Positions 12,477-25,766 are shown, numbered from the stretch's first letter. The stretch: DNA of 64,000 nucleotides from Blastomussa wellsi (GCA_947652115.1 OX393569.1:4576291-4640290); one strand, 5' to 3'. Notes: a model not told the origin generated them from the sequence alone. Translations and numbers: made by a program.

Positions 12477-15400
12477 TCAAACACCTTCGGCAAGAACAAT
12501 GCTGAAAATGAAACAGGGAAATTAATAACTCAAACTTACATAAAAATCTTCAGAAATTAATTTGCCTCCAGTTTTTTTGTTTGCCTGTCAAATAATCTGA
12601 TGCCAAACGTTGCTTTCAAAAGAGATTAGTGTCTTGGGTAAGATGGGAACTTAGGGCGACCAAACTGGTCCATTCATGGAGAGAATTCCTTAAAAAATCA
12701 GAACTGTTTAGCCTGATCAGTAAATTCCTAAATTGCATTCACACTTTTGATAAAAATCAGGCAAAACAAAGGAACCTATATTTTTAAATAAACCGGTCCA
12801 ACCAGCCTTAAGTCACCCATTTTCTAAAGCAGTGCACCCAAGCAAAACAAAAATTCAATAAATTCAATTTTTTACCAACAAGAATACCAAACTTGGAAAC
12901 TCTACAGGAAACATGTCTTGTGTCACACCCCAAATTTGAACAATGGCCAACCAAAATTTGCCAATTTCGAACAAAATCCCAACTGCAGCCATTCATCCTG
13001 TCCGTACTGGCATTTTTGTGCTATCAATGGGTTCTGTAATATGACGTCCCATATCACTACTGTTTTGCCTAATCAAAATGGTGACAAAGTCAGACACATT
13101 CGTGGGAAATAATTATTTGCAGCCCTTTGTGATGACATACATGTAATGTTGCAAGACATACATGTGCATGATTTCAACTTCGTACAGCATGTTGTTCAGG
13201 TTACCTGCACATCACAGTACATACAAATACAAACAATAGAACATTCTTAGACTTAGTGCTACATTACACAAGATGCAAGAATTGCTGTTCGTAATGCATG
13301 GTGGGATGAAATCATGCAGTGCATGTAGTCTATTGTGCATTTTGTGTTATGATTAGATGATGATTCATCAAGACTATCTTGCTATGGTAGTTGACAAGTT
13401 TTTGAGATCTTCAACATAAACTGCACCCTAATACTCCAGAGAGGTCCACCTACCCATTCTTCTCTGCTAGTTCACCATAAAGCATTGTTGTGGGTTCAAG
13501 TAGTTCTTTCTGTTTCTCTTCTTTAGTTTTCGGTACATTGCCATGTGCAATTTTTTCATTCTCCTTTGATAAAAGACAGGCATGGCAGTTATTGCCATAA
13601 TAAATATAATAACCTTTTTTATGAGCCTCAAAACAACCTCTATTTGATCATCATTGTTTGCGTGCAGATAATACAAACTTTGTATAGAGCATTTTCACAT
13701 GATGTCGCGGCAGCCATATTGGTGTTCCCAAACAAAGAAACGGCAGCCATGTTAGTGTACCAAGCCAATTTCTGGGAATTCCTTTGTTTCAGTAATTGAT
13801 CCAATAAGGCCGCTTGTCACATGAGTGAAAACGCTCTATTGTACTTGCTCACAATCGTAAGCTACATGTAGTAAAAAAATATAGCTGCTTTTAAAGCTTC
13901 CAGTAAGACACCTTTAAACTTTTCGAAAGTGAAATAGCTACAGAAACAGTTTGATGTTCAAGCTTGTACACATGTAAGTGCCAAAGTTTGTCAATTAACA
14001 TGTCTTTGAATGAGATGTGTAGAAAACTTAGCAAATCTGGCACGTATGGCCAGCACGTATGCCCCAAATACAGTGCATGCTGTTTTTGATCACCGCTGTA
14101 TAATAGCAGGTTGAGGATTTGAATTTATTAACAAAACATGAGTGTCAACTTGTTTTCTTCCCCAACTCTATCTCAGTACCGTGGTACTGGTGTTTCCCTC
14201 TATGGGAAAGTAGTTCATGACCTATCTATAACGACTAAGTGAGCTTTCCATCCACTTAAATTGCTGAGCATGCGTGGTGGCATGTGTCAGATTTCTGACA
14301 CATTTTGACACGAGCAAAATCAGTTTGTACCAGATGTTCTCTCCCGAGGGTTGAGAAGATCTGGGTACTATATTAGGAAAGTGGGACCGAGAGGTGATAT
14401 GTTGTTGCTGTGCCTCATGGGTTCCCTATCAGTTGGCTTTTAACCAGATTGACATTCACCTGGGTGTCCTGTAGAAACCCACTTGCAAAATATACATCAA
14501 AATTGTTTAAATTAGTAAATTTGGAAATCTTCAGACATTTTTAAAAGTTTGGATATTTTCTGGAACTACACAATTTTCTGGATGTCCACTTTTCACATCT
14601 TGGTTAAAAGCCTACCTGCCAGTCAATGTGACCAATATCGTAATATTGCATATAATATGTAAATCTTTTATGCCAAATGAAACTTGTATTATTGAAATTT
14701 AAAAAAGATATGACTGACTTCGCTCTTGGCCTGATTTGAAACACTTGATCGTTTATCAATGACAACAATCTTTACACTGTGAATTATTGATTACTGTACC
14801 TAAGTTACAAATAAAACACAAACTAAATCTAGATGTACTAATTAAAATTTTAGTTAATTTATACCAACCTCACTCTCTTTGTCTTCCCGCCATCGATAAA
14901 TTTTACTCATTGTTACAGACAGGAGAGTTCCAATTTCCTGTTGTCCTTGTATCCAAAAAACGTTCTCTGTTTTCACATGCAAAACATCCGCTAACCGCTT
15001 TTTGAAGTTGTATACCTCGGCCGAGCGTATCCTGCTCAACCACAAAGGTTCCTTTTCTTGAAAAATCACACCATACAAACGATCTCTGGGAACTTTTCGA
15101 AACTCTAAAAAGTCCTCGACAGCAATATCTTTTTTCTTCTTCAACCCTTCTAATCGCAGAGAATCATAATCCGTAACGTAGAAGATTCCCTCGATATCGT
15201 CTTGTTTCCAGTTGTACTTCTTGCCGAAGGCAACAATTTGAAATCCTTTCATCGTGGACGGCAGTTCGTCCATCACTGAAGGTATCATACTCAACAAACT
15301 AATAGACGGCCTAACAGTCAGAAGATTTGGAGCATTCACTACAGTATCCATCAATCGCTGGCAGAGTTTCAAAGGTGCCTCGCCTGATCCGAAAAACAGC

Positions 15401-15714
15401 AGATTTGGATCAAAATATTTGGGAAGGTCGACATGCCTTCTGCAAAGAAACAAGTCATCGACAGTTCCACCGTCCATAAAAAGACCCGCACCAAATGGCA
15501 CAAGTGGCGACGACATCGCAGAAAAATATAGAATTGAGGACAAGAAAGACCTCTCGGTCCAGTCCTGCACAACAGAATGCTGTGGAAATAATAAATACTA
15601 TTTTACGATAAAAACAATAAACAAACCAAGCTACACTGTTTACACTTTCCCTCCAAAAGTTACACGGTCCAACTCCCTTTGAAATTTTGAAACTCCCTTT
15701 GGGGTGTGACGCAT
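12477..15714 (-). CDS. unrecognised spliced protein-coding gene (about 299 aa model)
   Basis: I do not recognise this protein. The core is one long exon, 15564-14869 (232 codons), with no stop. Its 5' edge follows a good acceptor (TTCTGTTGTGCAG) and its 3' edge is GAG|GTTGGT. Proposed partners that keep the frame are a first exon 15714-15646 (ATG, 23 codons, donor AAA|GTGTAA), exon 13563-13454 after acceptor CTTTTATCAAAG (lysine/glutamate-rich), and a last exon 12501-12477 after TTTCATTTTCAG, ending TGA. If the GGGTAG at 13455-13450 is read straight through, the protein ends there instead. If the first exon is wrong, the ATG at 15516 (MSSPLVPFGAG) is the start. The core looks globular with alternating hydrophobic blocks (GFQIVAFGKKY, DRLYGVIFQEK), no signal peptide and no clear membrane span. 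It is head-to-head with the oxidase gene. Gene reality is fairly sure; exact ends and function are not. Confidence 0.6.
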
Positions 15715-16007
15715 GGTAATCTGGGCTCTAACCTTATTTACCAGTCTTCACTCCATCGCGTCAGGGAAATTTTGTCAGGTCTGACAGCTTTTCGATCCAG
15801 TTGAAGGTCGAATTAAGTAAAGGAAAAACTTATCACGAACCTTCATTTAACTCACAAAATCACTTTAGGGTATTTCCGATGTAGTCGTGATAACATTCAT
15901 GTAATTTAATACATCTGAATACAATGCCACTTGAATATAATTATAGCTAAAATTGATGGAACGTGACACATTCTCTCGCCTGCATGCAAAGTGCTCTCGT
16001 TACAAAT
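15715..16007. promoter_or_regulatory. short divergent intergenic region, probable bidirectional promoter
   Basis: Only about 290 bp separate the proposed first ATG of the - strand unknown gene (15714) from the ATG of the + strand oxidase (16008). Both transcripts must start in or close to this stretch. I see no convincing TATA box; the call rests on gene geometry alone. Confidence 0.45.
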
Positions 16008-19000
16008 ATGACTGCTCGTGTCAAGCCGGTAAGTTGAGATATATTCATAGAAAATTGTACTTTATTGTGTCAAATAAGTGGTCAGAAGTCATGGGAACTT
16101 TAAGGTTATAGCAGGGAGGTAAATAATTAATGTACCAGTCAAATCGAAGCTTCAAGATACCCCCAGCATACCCATGGCATTTGACGCCTTTGCCTCCGCC
16201 CTCACTAGTAGGATGTGGAATTTGAATGTTAATTAGGGCCCGTTTCTTTAAAAAAATCCAAGATTGGATTCTTAAATCCAAAAATGGATTTTGAGTTTGA
16301 TCTTGACTTCAGGAGCATAATAGGAGATACTAAAAAGTTTAAAAAAATTCTGGTCACCTTTTGATTTTCCCATGGGTGGGAGCATTTGAGCAGCTTTTTG
16401 GCCAGGGGAGAGGGAAATTTGAACCCCAATTTGTCCAAAAATTCGAATGCCCAGGGGTTGCCTGTGGGAGGGAATGTTCAAGCTTTGATTTGACTGGTAC
16501 ATAACAGTTGAGCATCGGACAATTGCCGACCAATTGCTGTGAAACTTTGCCAATATTTGATGAAATCCCAACTACTGTGGTTGGACAAAATGTCCAGACA
16601 ATTTTTGACGCCTGCCAATGAAAATGTCAATGTATTTCACTGGTAACATGTTATTGGGCAGTTCTTTATTAATGACGGCCAACCTCGCCACTGTTTTGTC
16701 CGATCAAGGCTGGTGACATGTCCTTTTATTGGATCAATTGTTTGCAGCCAATTAATAGTGAAGGACTTGTCAAGGGTGATAAACTTATGCCACAGAATAG
16801 ACATCAGGCTCAAGCTTTATTTAATATGTGGATTATAAAGATGTAATGCAGGAGTGTGGGAAAATCACAAATTATAGGACTGCACTTGCTGGTGCGTGTC
16901 ATCATTGTTATTATGTAATCATCATATTCAGACCTTCCGACATCTAAACCCCCCAAATCCTGAGGTCTCAAAAATTTACCCTAAAAAATTATGAGATTTG
17001 GGTCGCAAATTGTGAGATTGACAAAAATGTTTTAAAACAAAGGAATCTCAATGCTAACAATACCTAGTAAGTGTCCAAACTGCCATAATTAGTTCCCTTT
17101 TAGCATTAATCAACACAACATAGACAAATGAGTACTTCGATTATTTGGCTCAGTCCAGATTCCCAGTGAGATGAAACGCAAACATAATACAATATTTTAC
17201 ACATCATTCATGGAGTTGATTTTAGGCTGTATCTATATATGAGGTTGTAATTCAGTGTGAAAAACCGTGAGATTTCAAGGTTAAATCGTGAGACCAGTGA
17301 GTGAGTCCTGAAATCGTGAGAGTTGCAAGGTCTGCATCATTGTTCCTTTCTCTCCTTTAATAATGGAGGTGCTTATGTATGTTGGTGTTATTTGTTCATT
17401 TTCAGAACCATTATAATAGGCGGGTTCTGGTTATTGGAAGTGGCGTCATTGGACTGACGACTGCTTATTTACTACTTGAAAGAGGGTCAGTTTAGCAAGA
17501 GTTAAATATGGCTGTCAATACTAAAATTGTATTATTAATATTTTGAGAATAAATAATAATTATTATAATATAAAAATTTGCTATTGCTATTATAATAATT
17601 ATCATTATTATTCAGGTTCTGAAATTAACATTTTTATGCAGCCGCTAAGTGGCGACTAAAATTTGATGGAAAAACTGGTCACCAAAAAGTGTTGGTATAA
17701 AAGTTTTGCTTCACAGAAAAAAAATGGAAAAGAAAATTAAGTAGTGTTTCAAGACACTGTCTCTTAAAGACGTTTATTCTTACTTGTGAGCGATCATAAA
17801 AGGGTCGGATTCCCGTGTATTAAAATATTGTGTAGTTTGCACTCTGAAGGTTTTTATTCAAACAGGCTTCAGGTTTATATGTGTAAAAATTATATTGACA
17901 CATCGTCCAGTGATTAAAGATCATCTTTAGTTTATGATGGAGAGATCAAATTCTTCTGTTGTGGAAGCCCATAATGAATTCCTTTAGTTAGCACTTTCCT
18001 CTTAATCCCCTGACTGCTAAAATTTTGCAACGATTTGGAAGAACACAAGGAAACCGTCACATGATGTTTCAAGCCAATGAATATGCAACATGTGCAATGT
18101 CGAAAGGAAAGCACATGTTCATATACAATGTGCAACTGTTATGGAGGTCATTAATTAAACAGGAATGCTAAGTTCACTTCTCAGTTAAATTGTTTTTCCT
18201 TCAAAACCTTCAAAAAGACAAGGAGCATAAACCACACACAAAACTTTTTGAAACATTTACAAGATGCTAAAAGTTTATCGCCTTCTGGCACCTATCCTTG
18301 AATTTCTGGTCACCAACAATTGATTTTCAGTCAGACGTATTATTAAGTTACAGGCTTTTGCATAATATAATATGATATACGGTATGTTAGTATTTTGGTT
18401 ACCAATAAACTGCAGAATCTTAATGTTTAAAGCTCAGTTTCTACTGATGCATCACAACTGCCTAGGTTTCCCAGCCATGAAATGGTAAAACTTGTAAATT
18501 ATGATGATTATTTATTAATGTTATCAGAGCAAGCAGGTATACATTTTAGTTATTAAAGGGACAGTATCACAAGTATAACCTGAAAAATTCAACAGCCCAA
18601 AAACATGTGAATCAATGCCAATCTATCGTAAGTAAAAATATGGCGACTGGTACATTTACCGATAATTCTTTGCTCGCGGAAACCCTAAAAACGCTTATAA
18701 AAATGCAAAGAAAAAGAACCTAAACTGCCAAACTTGACAAGAACAATGGGGTTACAACAGGAACGAATTTCGTTAAAATAAATTATTGTAACTTTCTTGA
18801 AAAAGTGAGGCTTTTTCAAGCTCTGTCCTTTTGATTTGGAAAATGTTCTAGAAGCATTTCCTGTACGGATGAAAGAACTTATAGTCATGATTTTGTGGCC
18901 ATTTTACTAAAAAAGCTGAAAAATGACCGTGACGACCGTGTCTCTATAACTACTTATTTAATATCATTTAATATGTCATTTTCAATAACCTCCTTTTACT

Positions 19001-22000
19001 TACATTCAACTTGATGCCATCGGTTTAATTTTGTGATCTTTTTAACAGTTATGGTGTCACCATAATAGCAAAAGATTTTCCTTCAAGCCTGCACTTACCA
19101 AAGATTGCCTCAGAAGCCTCAGGGGCACTGTGGGTTCCTCCTGTGATGATCAAGCATACAAAAGATACATCATTTGATGAAGATGAAGCAGGGCAAACAG
19201 CAATGGATGAAAAACTGAAGGTTTTGTGTTGTTCAGTCATTTATAACAGGGCTGCAAATATCTTTTTTTGCGTGAAAGGACATGTGACCAATCCACAGCT
19301 AAATCACCATTTTGATCGGACAAAACTGTTTTAGTGATGTTGGATGTCATATTACAGAACTCCTCAATAAAGCATTATCAACACAAAACATTTTTATTTG
19401 GCATTTGCATTGAAAGACATAAAAATTGTCTGATCATACTGCTGAACTACAGCTGCTGGGATTTAATTATACACTGGCAGATTTTGGTAGGCCACTCTCT
19501 GATGGTGATGGTGATGAATGTTATTAGAAGTGGTGCATTAACGACCATGCTCCCTTAGTGACTGCTTTTGGCCAGTTTATTTAGAAGTCAACTTCACAAT
19601 TGTTATTAGTGTTGTCTGACATTCTGCTGTAGGCATGGTCCAGCTATGGGGAAGAAAGGTATACACCTTTGTGCAAAGATTCAAAACACACTGGGGTGTA
19701 TCTGAGGGACGTTGTGGCACTTTCAAGAGAGAAAGTAAGTATGACTCAGTTTTCATTTTTCAGTGCGAGTCAAATGGCATAGTTATTTCCACAGGGTGGC
19801 TCCTTACCTGCTGTTTCCATATCAAATTGGAATTTGAGGAAACATGAAAGCCCTGAGAGAATGTCTGTGGAGCAAGGACGAGAACCGATAATAAATTTAA
19901 CCCACACATGACGCTGGGTCTGAGAATTTAACTCGGGTGACATTGGTGGGAGCCAAGCACTCTCACCACGGCGCCACCCCTGCACTCATCATCTACAATC
20001 TTGGACAAAACTAGTTAAGACAAACAAATATTGCACCCTATTTGAGAATGCCTTGACTTACAAGTGAGTGAAAAATGTTTAATCCCCCTCTCCCCTCTCT
20101 CTCTCTCCTGCTCAATGTTGTCTCATGTGATTTACAATTCACTCGGCTTTGCTCTGGCAACACAAAAAAATAGCCAACATTGAAATGGGGGAGGGGGGGT
20201 TGGACAATAGCAGCTGTGGTGCCCAAATTGGTGGTACTTTGCAGAAGTGTCTCAACAGTTTTGTCCAAGATTGTAGCCTGCGAACAAAATTGGGGGGGAG
20301 GGGGGGGTTGGACAATAGCAGCTGTGGTGCCCAAATTGGTGGTACTTTGCAGAAGTGTCTCAACAGTTTTGTCCAAGATTGTAGCCTGCGAACAAAATTG
20401 GGGGGGAGGGGGGGTTGGACAATAGCAGCTGTGATACCCAAATTGGTGGTACTTTGCAGAAGTGTCTCAACAGTTTTGTCCAAGATTGTAGATGATGATT
20501 GCATGAGCTGCTTTGCTTGTTTTGATACAAGCCCAGTGTTATTTACAGAAATATGGAAAACATTTCACATCCAAAGATGTTTACCCATCACTAAGATCAG
20601 AGTTAATCTAAGATATAGTCCTGAAGGCATTACCTCTCATTTTAATATACAGTCTGAAAATTAACCCCTGATATTTTTCCCAGATAGACCCAACTTTGGA
20701 GCAGTACAAGCAAATGAAAGGATTTCAAAATTCAGTTTCGGTGATAAAAGAAAAAGGTTTGCAGTAGTGCGTATTTGACAGTCTTTCCCGTAAAACCGTG
20801 AACACCTGAAATATTTCAGGAATGTTGATTATGTGGTGACCAATCACAGCAAAGTTCAGGACACGCGAACAAACCTCAAAACCACAAACTAATTACTGTT
20901 GCTGTTTGCGGTTTAGTTTTCTCACACCTGATTGGCTTTTTTCTTGTAACACAATAACATTCCATATACATTTCTGATGTTCATGGTTTTACGGGAAAGA
21001 CTGTAAGACAGAATCCATCAGGAAGTCGAGTAACATTTATTTAAGTTATGTACCAAGAATGTATCAAGTATTGTTATTTAAATTTGGGTGCCATTTATGC
21101 AAAGGGTCTATGGCTTGCCCATAGTTGCAAATAATTATAAAATGCAAAATAAACATTGAAGAGTTTTATAAATTCACAAAATTGTGTCTACATTGTTACA
21201 TCTGTTATTGCAGGCTTGAGTGATTTAAATGGACAGATAAGAGATGCATTTTCTTTTTTTGGTCCAGTCATTGATCCACAGCGATTTGGGGAATGGCTTC
21301 TTCAGGAAGTATGAATATACATAAAACATATACTTTATCAAAATTATAAACACCACTGTTTGCATATGTTTTATTGAAAAGCAGAACCTCCTTGCTGTAT
21401 ATAATTTATGAAATAACATAAGTTACTAAAAGCTATGTGGCAGATCACTGGCAAACATTATTTTTTATTTTTCTACTGTTAGCAATTCAAAGGGGACAGA
21501 CCACAATCTCAAATTATGTTGGCTTCAGTAAAAAATATCTATTTGCCATAACCATAGTCTAATAGACCATATTCACGATAGCTGCCATCAGGCGCGGATC
21601 TAGGAAAAATTTTGACCGATTTACTGCAAAAATGAGCGCCAAAGGCACAAGCTCCCAGGGGGGTCTGGGGGCATGCCCCCCTCCCCCCGGGAATTTTTTT
21701 GTAATTTTTAACTACCTAAAGTGCCCTTTCCTGGCTTTTTGAGTCAGTCAGACAATATGTTTGCCAGTTCCATTCTCCTTGGATGAAGCCTTGCAAATCT
21801 GCGAATTATTTCGTCAAAGTCAATGTCCATGTTGTAATGAATGTGCAGCGAGGCAAGTCCTGTCAATCTCGTCTGTGACATCGTACTTCGTATGTGGTGA
21901 CTGGTAAGGTGGAAAACATTTTGAGGCATTCTGTGATGTTAGGATACATCATATGGTCATCTCCTTTGAAGTTGCTGATGCAGTAAATGTCAAAACTATT

Positions 22001-22251
22001 TTTCGACATTCAACTTGCAGTTTACTTTTATTAAAAGTATATACATATTTATTTATTTTTTTATCATGAAAATTCTGAACGATTTCCGTAAAACGGTGGA
22101 AACCGGTATGGATCCGCGCCCGGCCATGTTAGTTTTCATATTGTAATGAAAATTAGCCATGTTGTCTGCCAGCGGGCAAACGTTGAAATGATGCCGTTTC
22201 TCGGGAAAATCGGACGGTCTAAATAGTGAAGTACCTGCAGTAAATGAATAG

Positions 22252-22295
<44 letters not shown>

Positions 22296-25200
22296 AGTAT
22301 CCGACGAAGGGCTAACGCTCGAAACGTCAGCTCTTGAATCTCTTTACGGTGGCCAATTGACATTATCAACCCAGTTGATAAAACCAAATTATACCTGCAG
22401 TAAAGCCACATTTGAGAGCCAAGTTATGGAAAAATGATTTCATAAGGCAATGTGAAATAGTAACTCGATACCTTGACTTGTTAACTACACAAGCCGTTTT
22501 TCTTTTTTATAAAAGTGCCAAAATTGCATTAAAGTTAGAGTATTTAAAGCGCAAAACATAAACCAAAGCATGGCTATAAAAATAATTATCAGACATGATG
22601 AGAAACCAGCTGAAATTAGTCGATTTAGGCTTGTTTGCCCCCCTCACAAATCTAATTTGCATTACAATTTACATTACAATGTGAAAACAAACATGGTGGC
22701 TATCGTGAATAAGGTCTATTGTTTTGAACATTGTCTTGTATTACTAACAAGTCAGAAGAAGTTAGAACATAGAACCAATGATCTATACACCTGCTTGGTC
22801 CCTTGTAATACAGACATATAATTTACCCTCATTGAAATGATTAGATAAATAATTTGGTTTGCACATGGGCCTAATCACATTGTTCATGTGTCATGTTTGA
22901 GCATTGCCTTGATGTTCCTGCAGAGACATGAAAAAAAGAGAACTTTTAACTGATCTATTGCTTTCCTGGACAGTGCACGAGGAAAGGGGCACACTTCATA
23001 CAAGGTGCCATCAGAGGACGGCTAACAGAACAAGCTCGAGCACTGAAGATGACATATGGTGTTCAGTTCATTGTGAACTGTTCGGGATTGGGCTCTGTAG
23101 AGTTAGCAGGAGATCAAGGAATGTACCCAGTAAGAGGTGGGTCATTACACCTGCAAGTAAAAACCATTTAACAAATTGGCTTGTAGTTCGATCCATTTGA
23201 GTTTATACATTTGATTTTGTCAATGATTTCTATGGTCTATAAGACACTATGAAAGGTCTATAAGACACTGTGAAAAATGTGCTCGATTTGTTTTATACCA
23301 CAAGATGTAAAATTTACTGGTGAATTAGATCGAAAATCAGTTCCAAGCTGACAAATGTGTGGGAAACTTCATCCTAAATGTAATTCAGGTGGCTTTTCAT
23401 AACTTGCAGGATTCTGTTTTATTAAGAAGTCGGAAAAATTTCCAAAGCTTACTGAAATGTTTCTTTACAGGCTAAGTCATTTTCATGTTCTAGACTCGCA
23501 TTGACCATACACCCCCAGTACCTAGCTCTTGATGAATGAGCGCACTGGAATTTTCTCTGTTACTATATAAAATTTAATATAATTAGTCTGGTTGTGATTG
23601 ATTTTGATTAATTTTTCACCGAAGTGCCTAAGGGAACTGTCGCTCAGTACTGCTCTTGCCCAGATGAATCACACTATATCACAAAGCTCTAGTAACTGTT
23701 TGGGAGGGGTGGGGGGGGGGGGCACAGTAGGTGGGAGAAAAGAAGGTGGTAAGTGGATTGGGGATTCCCAAGGTGGTGGGAACCATGAAAACTCAAGAAA
23801 AAGTTTGCAAAAGTGTGTAATATTTTGCAATAGAAACAACAAAGAGGTGGTAGCTACTTAGGAAGGGGGGATTGGGAGTTAAATGGTAAGGCTACTAATG
23901 AGAAGCCCAGATCACCCTGCCCCCCTCCCCCTCCCCCCACTTTCTCGGTTCAAACATTTTGTCACACTGGAGGGTGTCAATGGAGTAGATGGAGTTTACT
24001 TACTTACTGACAAACAGGCTTGTAAGCCCTTATTAAAGCACCAACCCATGAAATACACAACACTCAACCAAGGCCAGACCACAACACCGGGAACTCAGTG
24101 CTCTACTCTTTACGAGAAGTGTGTGGGTTCTTTAACGTCCCCTGCTAGCACTGTAACACTGAAGGTACAGGAGACGGGGCCCACGGTTTATAGTCCTTGT
24201 CCGAGGTTTTGACCATTTGCCGTAAAAAATGTTAAAAATGTAACGTTAGCCATAAAAAGGCTAAAAGTTAAACCGTTAGCCATAAAAATGTTAACCATTA
24301 ACCATAAAAGGGCCAAAATATTAAGTGTTAGTCGTAAAAATGCCAAAATTTTATAACCGTTACGGTTAGCTGTAACAGCCACTACCCCATTGAGGCCCTT
24401 ATTATACTAGTTTCGGACTGTCTATATGCAATTGTTCCACACTGTTGGTAGGTTCTCTCCTGATGGTACAAAACGATGGCAGTCTATTTCCAAGGATTGA
24501 CTTTTGTGTTAAAGGGGTTCATACCAGCTTTGGTATTGATGAGCTAGGACAGGAAATTCATGGCGCTACATATCTTTTTCCAAGAGGTGTGTAAGATCCT
24601 GATTTGTTAGAAACATCGCAGTGCTCGTTACAACAGGTACACAGCTCTTCCAGGTTGAGCATCTGATGCATCTCTATACCTGTAAACACTGAATACATTA
24701 TTGTGGTAAAATGTTATTAATTACCATTGACGCCTGGAGACTTTTGGAAAAAAACTTGTTTTTCAGACATTAATTTTTGAACATTTTCTGGTCATTTGTG
24801 GGCTAAATCTGCTCCAAATCACTCCAAAGTGTATTTGTAAAACTAAAGGCATGCCTCGTTTTCCACTAGCATCGCATTTGATGACATTTTAGCTCTGGCA
24901 AGCGCACAAATTAAAATTTTGATTTTGCGTTTTTGTGCATATTTCAAGCTCTGTTAACCTAATCACTATTGTTTGGGTATCATTGGAAAGCTCTTTCCCT
25001 CCTGCAGAACGTGGGTAAAAGGCTAGGGATACCTTTTTTGGTCAAAGCTGATGACGTCAGAAGTGGAACAATGGTCAACGTCGGTCACGCTCGGTTACGG
25101 CTGGTTTTGGAGTTAATGGGTTAAATTTGACATAAATCTTTGACAGCTGGACCAACTCAAAATGACACTTTCACTATTTTGGTAACAGCAGCAACAACAC

Positions 25201-25766
25201 CACCAAAAACAATATCAAATACAATGGGTGGCTTTTTCTGTTTTGAAATGTTGAGAAGGTACATTGGTACATGCAATCGAAATATGATATGACTTGGGGG
25301 GTCGTCAGCATGGCAGCGAACCACTGTTTTAATATTGTGATTCACAAAACAGGTTCCAGCTTCTATCTAAGTTTGTTGCTGATTTTCTGTTTTTGTCTTT
25401 TTCTTGTGCACAGGTGCAAATAAATTGATGCTTGGTTCATTTTATCAGCCAAATCAATGGGACCACAATCTAAATATTTCTGCTCCATATGTGCAGTCTA
25501 TGCTGAGACAGTGCAAGGAACTCTGTCCACGCCTCAAAGTGCTGAAAGACAGTGATATTCAGGTCACTGTGGGTATACGCCCTGCAAGGAAGCCTGGCAT
25601 TCGAGTAGCGCAAGACCCTGTTGAGCCAAGTATTTTTCATAACTATGGTCATTATCATTGGGGAATGACATTGTGCTGGGGCTCTGCAAGAGATCTTATT
25701 AATCTTATTGATAATGCAGCGACCATGATAAGCTATCCTGAAACCAAACATTTGGCAAAATTGTAA
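16008..25766 (+). CDS. D-amino-acid/D-aspartate oxidase family FAD enzyme
   Basis: Nine exons: 16008-16028, 17406-17485, 19049-19220, 19633-19734, 20684-20756, 21214-21308, 22974-23136, 24452-24586, 25414-25766 (TAA). They total 1194 nt with GT-AG joins and one frame, giving 397 aa against about 340-350 in animal DAO/DDO. The N-terminus starts MTARVKP; other upstream ATGs break the frame at the first junction. Motifs in order: Rossmann GSGVIGLTTAYLL (about residues 18-30), SEASGALWVPP, FIVNCSGLGS, YPVRG, YLFPRG, GIRPARKPGIRV (holding the substrate arginine of the family) and HNYGHYHWGMTLCWG. The family oxidises D-amino acids to keto acids with FAD, giving H2O2, usually in peroxisomes. No clear C-terminal SKL (ends HLAKL, possibly a weak PTS1-like AKL). 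Odd point: the usual GHGGxG is GHYHWG. Substrate (neutral or acidic D-amino acid) is not decidable here. Confidence 0.88.
19845..19985 (-). repeat. SINE-like repeat with tRNA-type head
   Basis: Read on the - strand it begins GGCGCCGTGGTGAGAGTGCTTGG (split: GGCGCCGTGGTG + AGAGTGCTTGG) followed by a degraded B-box-like ACCCGAGTTAAATTC, then a GTCATGTGTGGG tail region. The order resembles a tRNA-derived SINE. It lies in the oxidase intron 19735-20683. Confidence 0.5.
20190..20490 (+). repeat. three-copy tandem repeat, period 107-108 bp
   Basis: TTGGACAATAGCAGCTGTG recurs at 20200, 20308 and 20415. Each unit continues through GTCTCAACAGTTTTGTCC and, in the first two, ends in a G-rich run. Copies are nearly identical; the third lacks the closing G-run. 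Open frames on both strands across the block come only from the repetition. Lies in an oxidase intron. Confidence 0.9.
21589..22122 (-). mobile_element. hAT-family DNA transposon remnant
   Basis: Terminal inverted sequences CAGGCGCGGATC (21589-21600) and GGATCCGCGCCCG (22110-22122) bound 534 bp. On the - strand, 21929-21744 encodes about 60 residues containing RLTGLASLHIHY and FDEIIRRFARLHPRRM, which resembles the C-terminal dimerisation end of hAT/ZMYM-type transposases. Only that tail remains, so it is non-autonomous. A target-site duplication could not be fixed. Confidence 0.6.
22310..22390 (+). repeat. dispersed repeat fragment, copy 1
   Basis: CTCTTTACGGTGGCCAATTG followed by ACATTATCAACCCAGTTGAT recurs at 62755-62810 with a few changes. 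It is probably the tail of a retroelement; the source element is not in the window. Confidence 0.6.
24000..24190 (-). repeat. SINE-like repeat (same family as 55135-55500)
   Basis: The stretch around 24075-24150 (ACACCGGGAACTCAGTGCTC, CTCTTTACGAGAAG, GGGTTCTTTAACGTCCCC) is the reverse complement of 55330-55415. The tRNA-type head is not visible, so this copy is 5'-truncated or decayed. Lies in the oxidase intron 23137-24451. Confidence 0.6.
24215..24385 (+). repeat. degenerate short tandem repeat
   Basis: Loose reiterations of GTTAGCCATAAAAATGTTA-like blocks about 30-35 bp apart. Non-coding, in an oxidase intron. Confidence 0.5.

Noticed and set aside
15254..15682. 142-codon + strand frame
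   Set aside because: Antisense shadow of the 15564-14869 exon of the unknown gene.
15957..16007. Earlier ATG for the oxidase (MERDTFS...)
   Set aside because: Splicing at 16028 to 17406 from that frame gives an immediate stop; only the ATG at 16008 keeps the Rossmann motif in frame.
20038..20664. Open frames of 112-171 codons on both strands
   Set aside because: They run across the three-copy 108-bp tandem repeat with G-runs; repetitive, no domain, and inside an oxidase intron.
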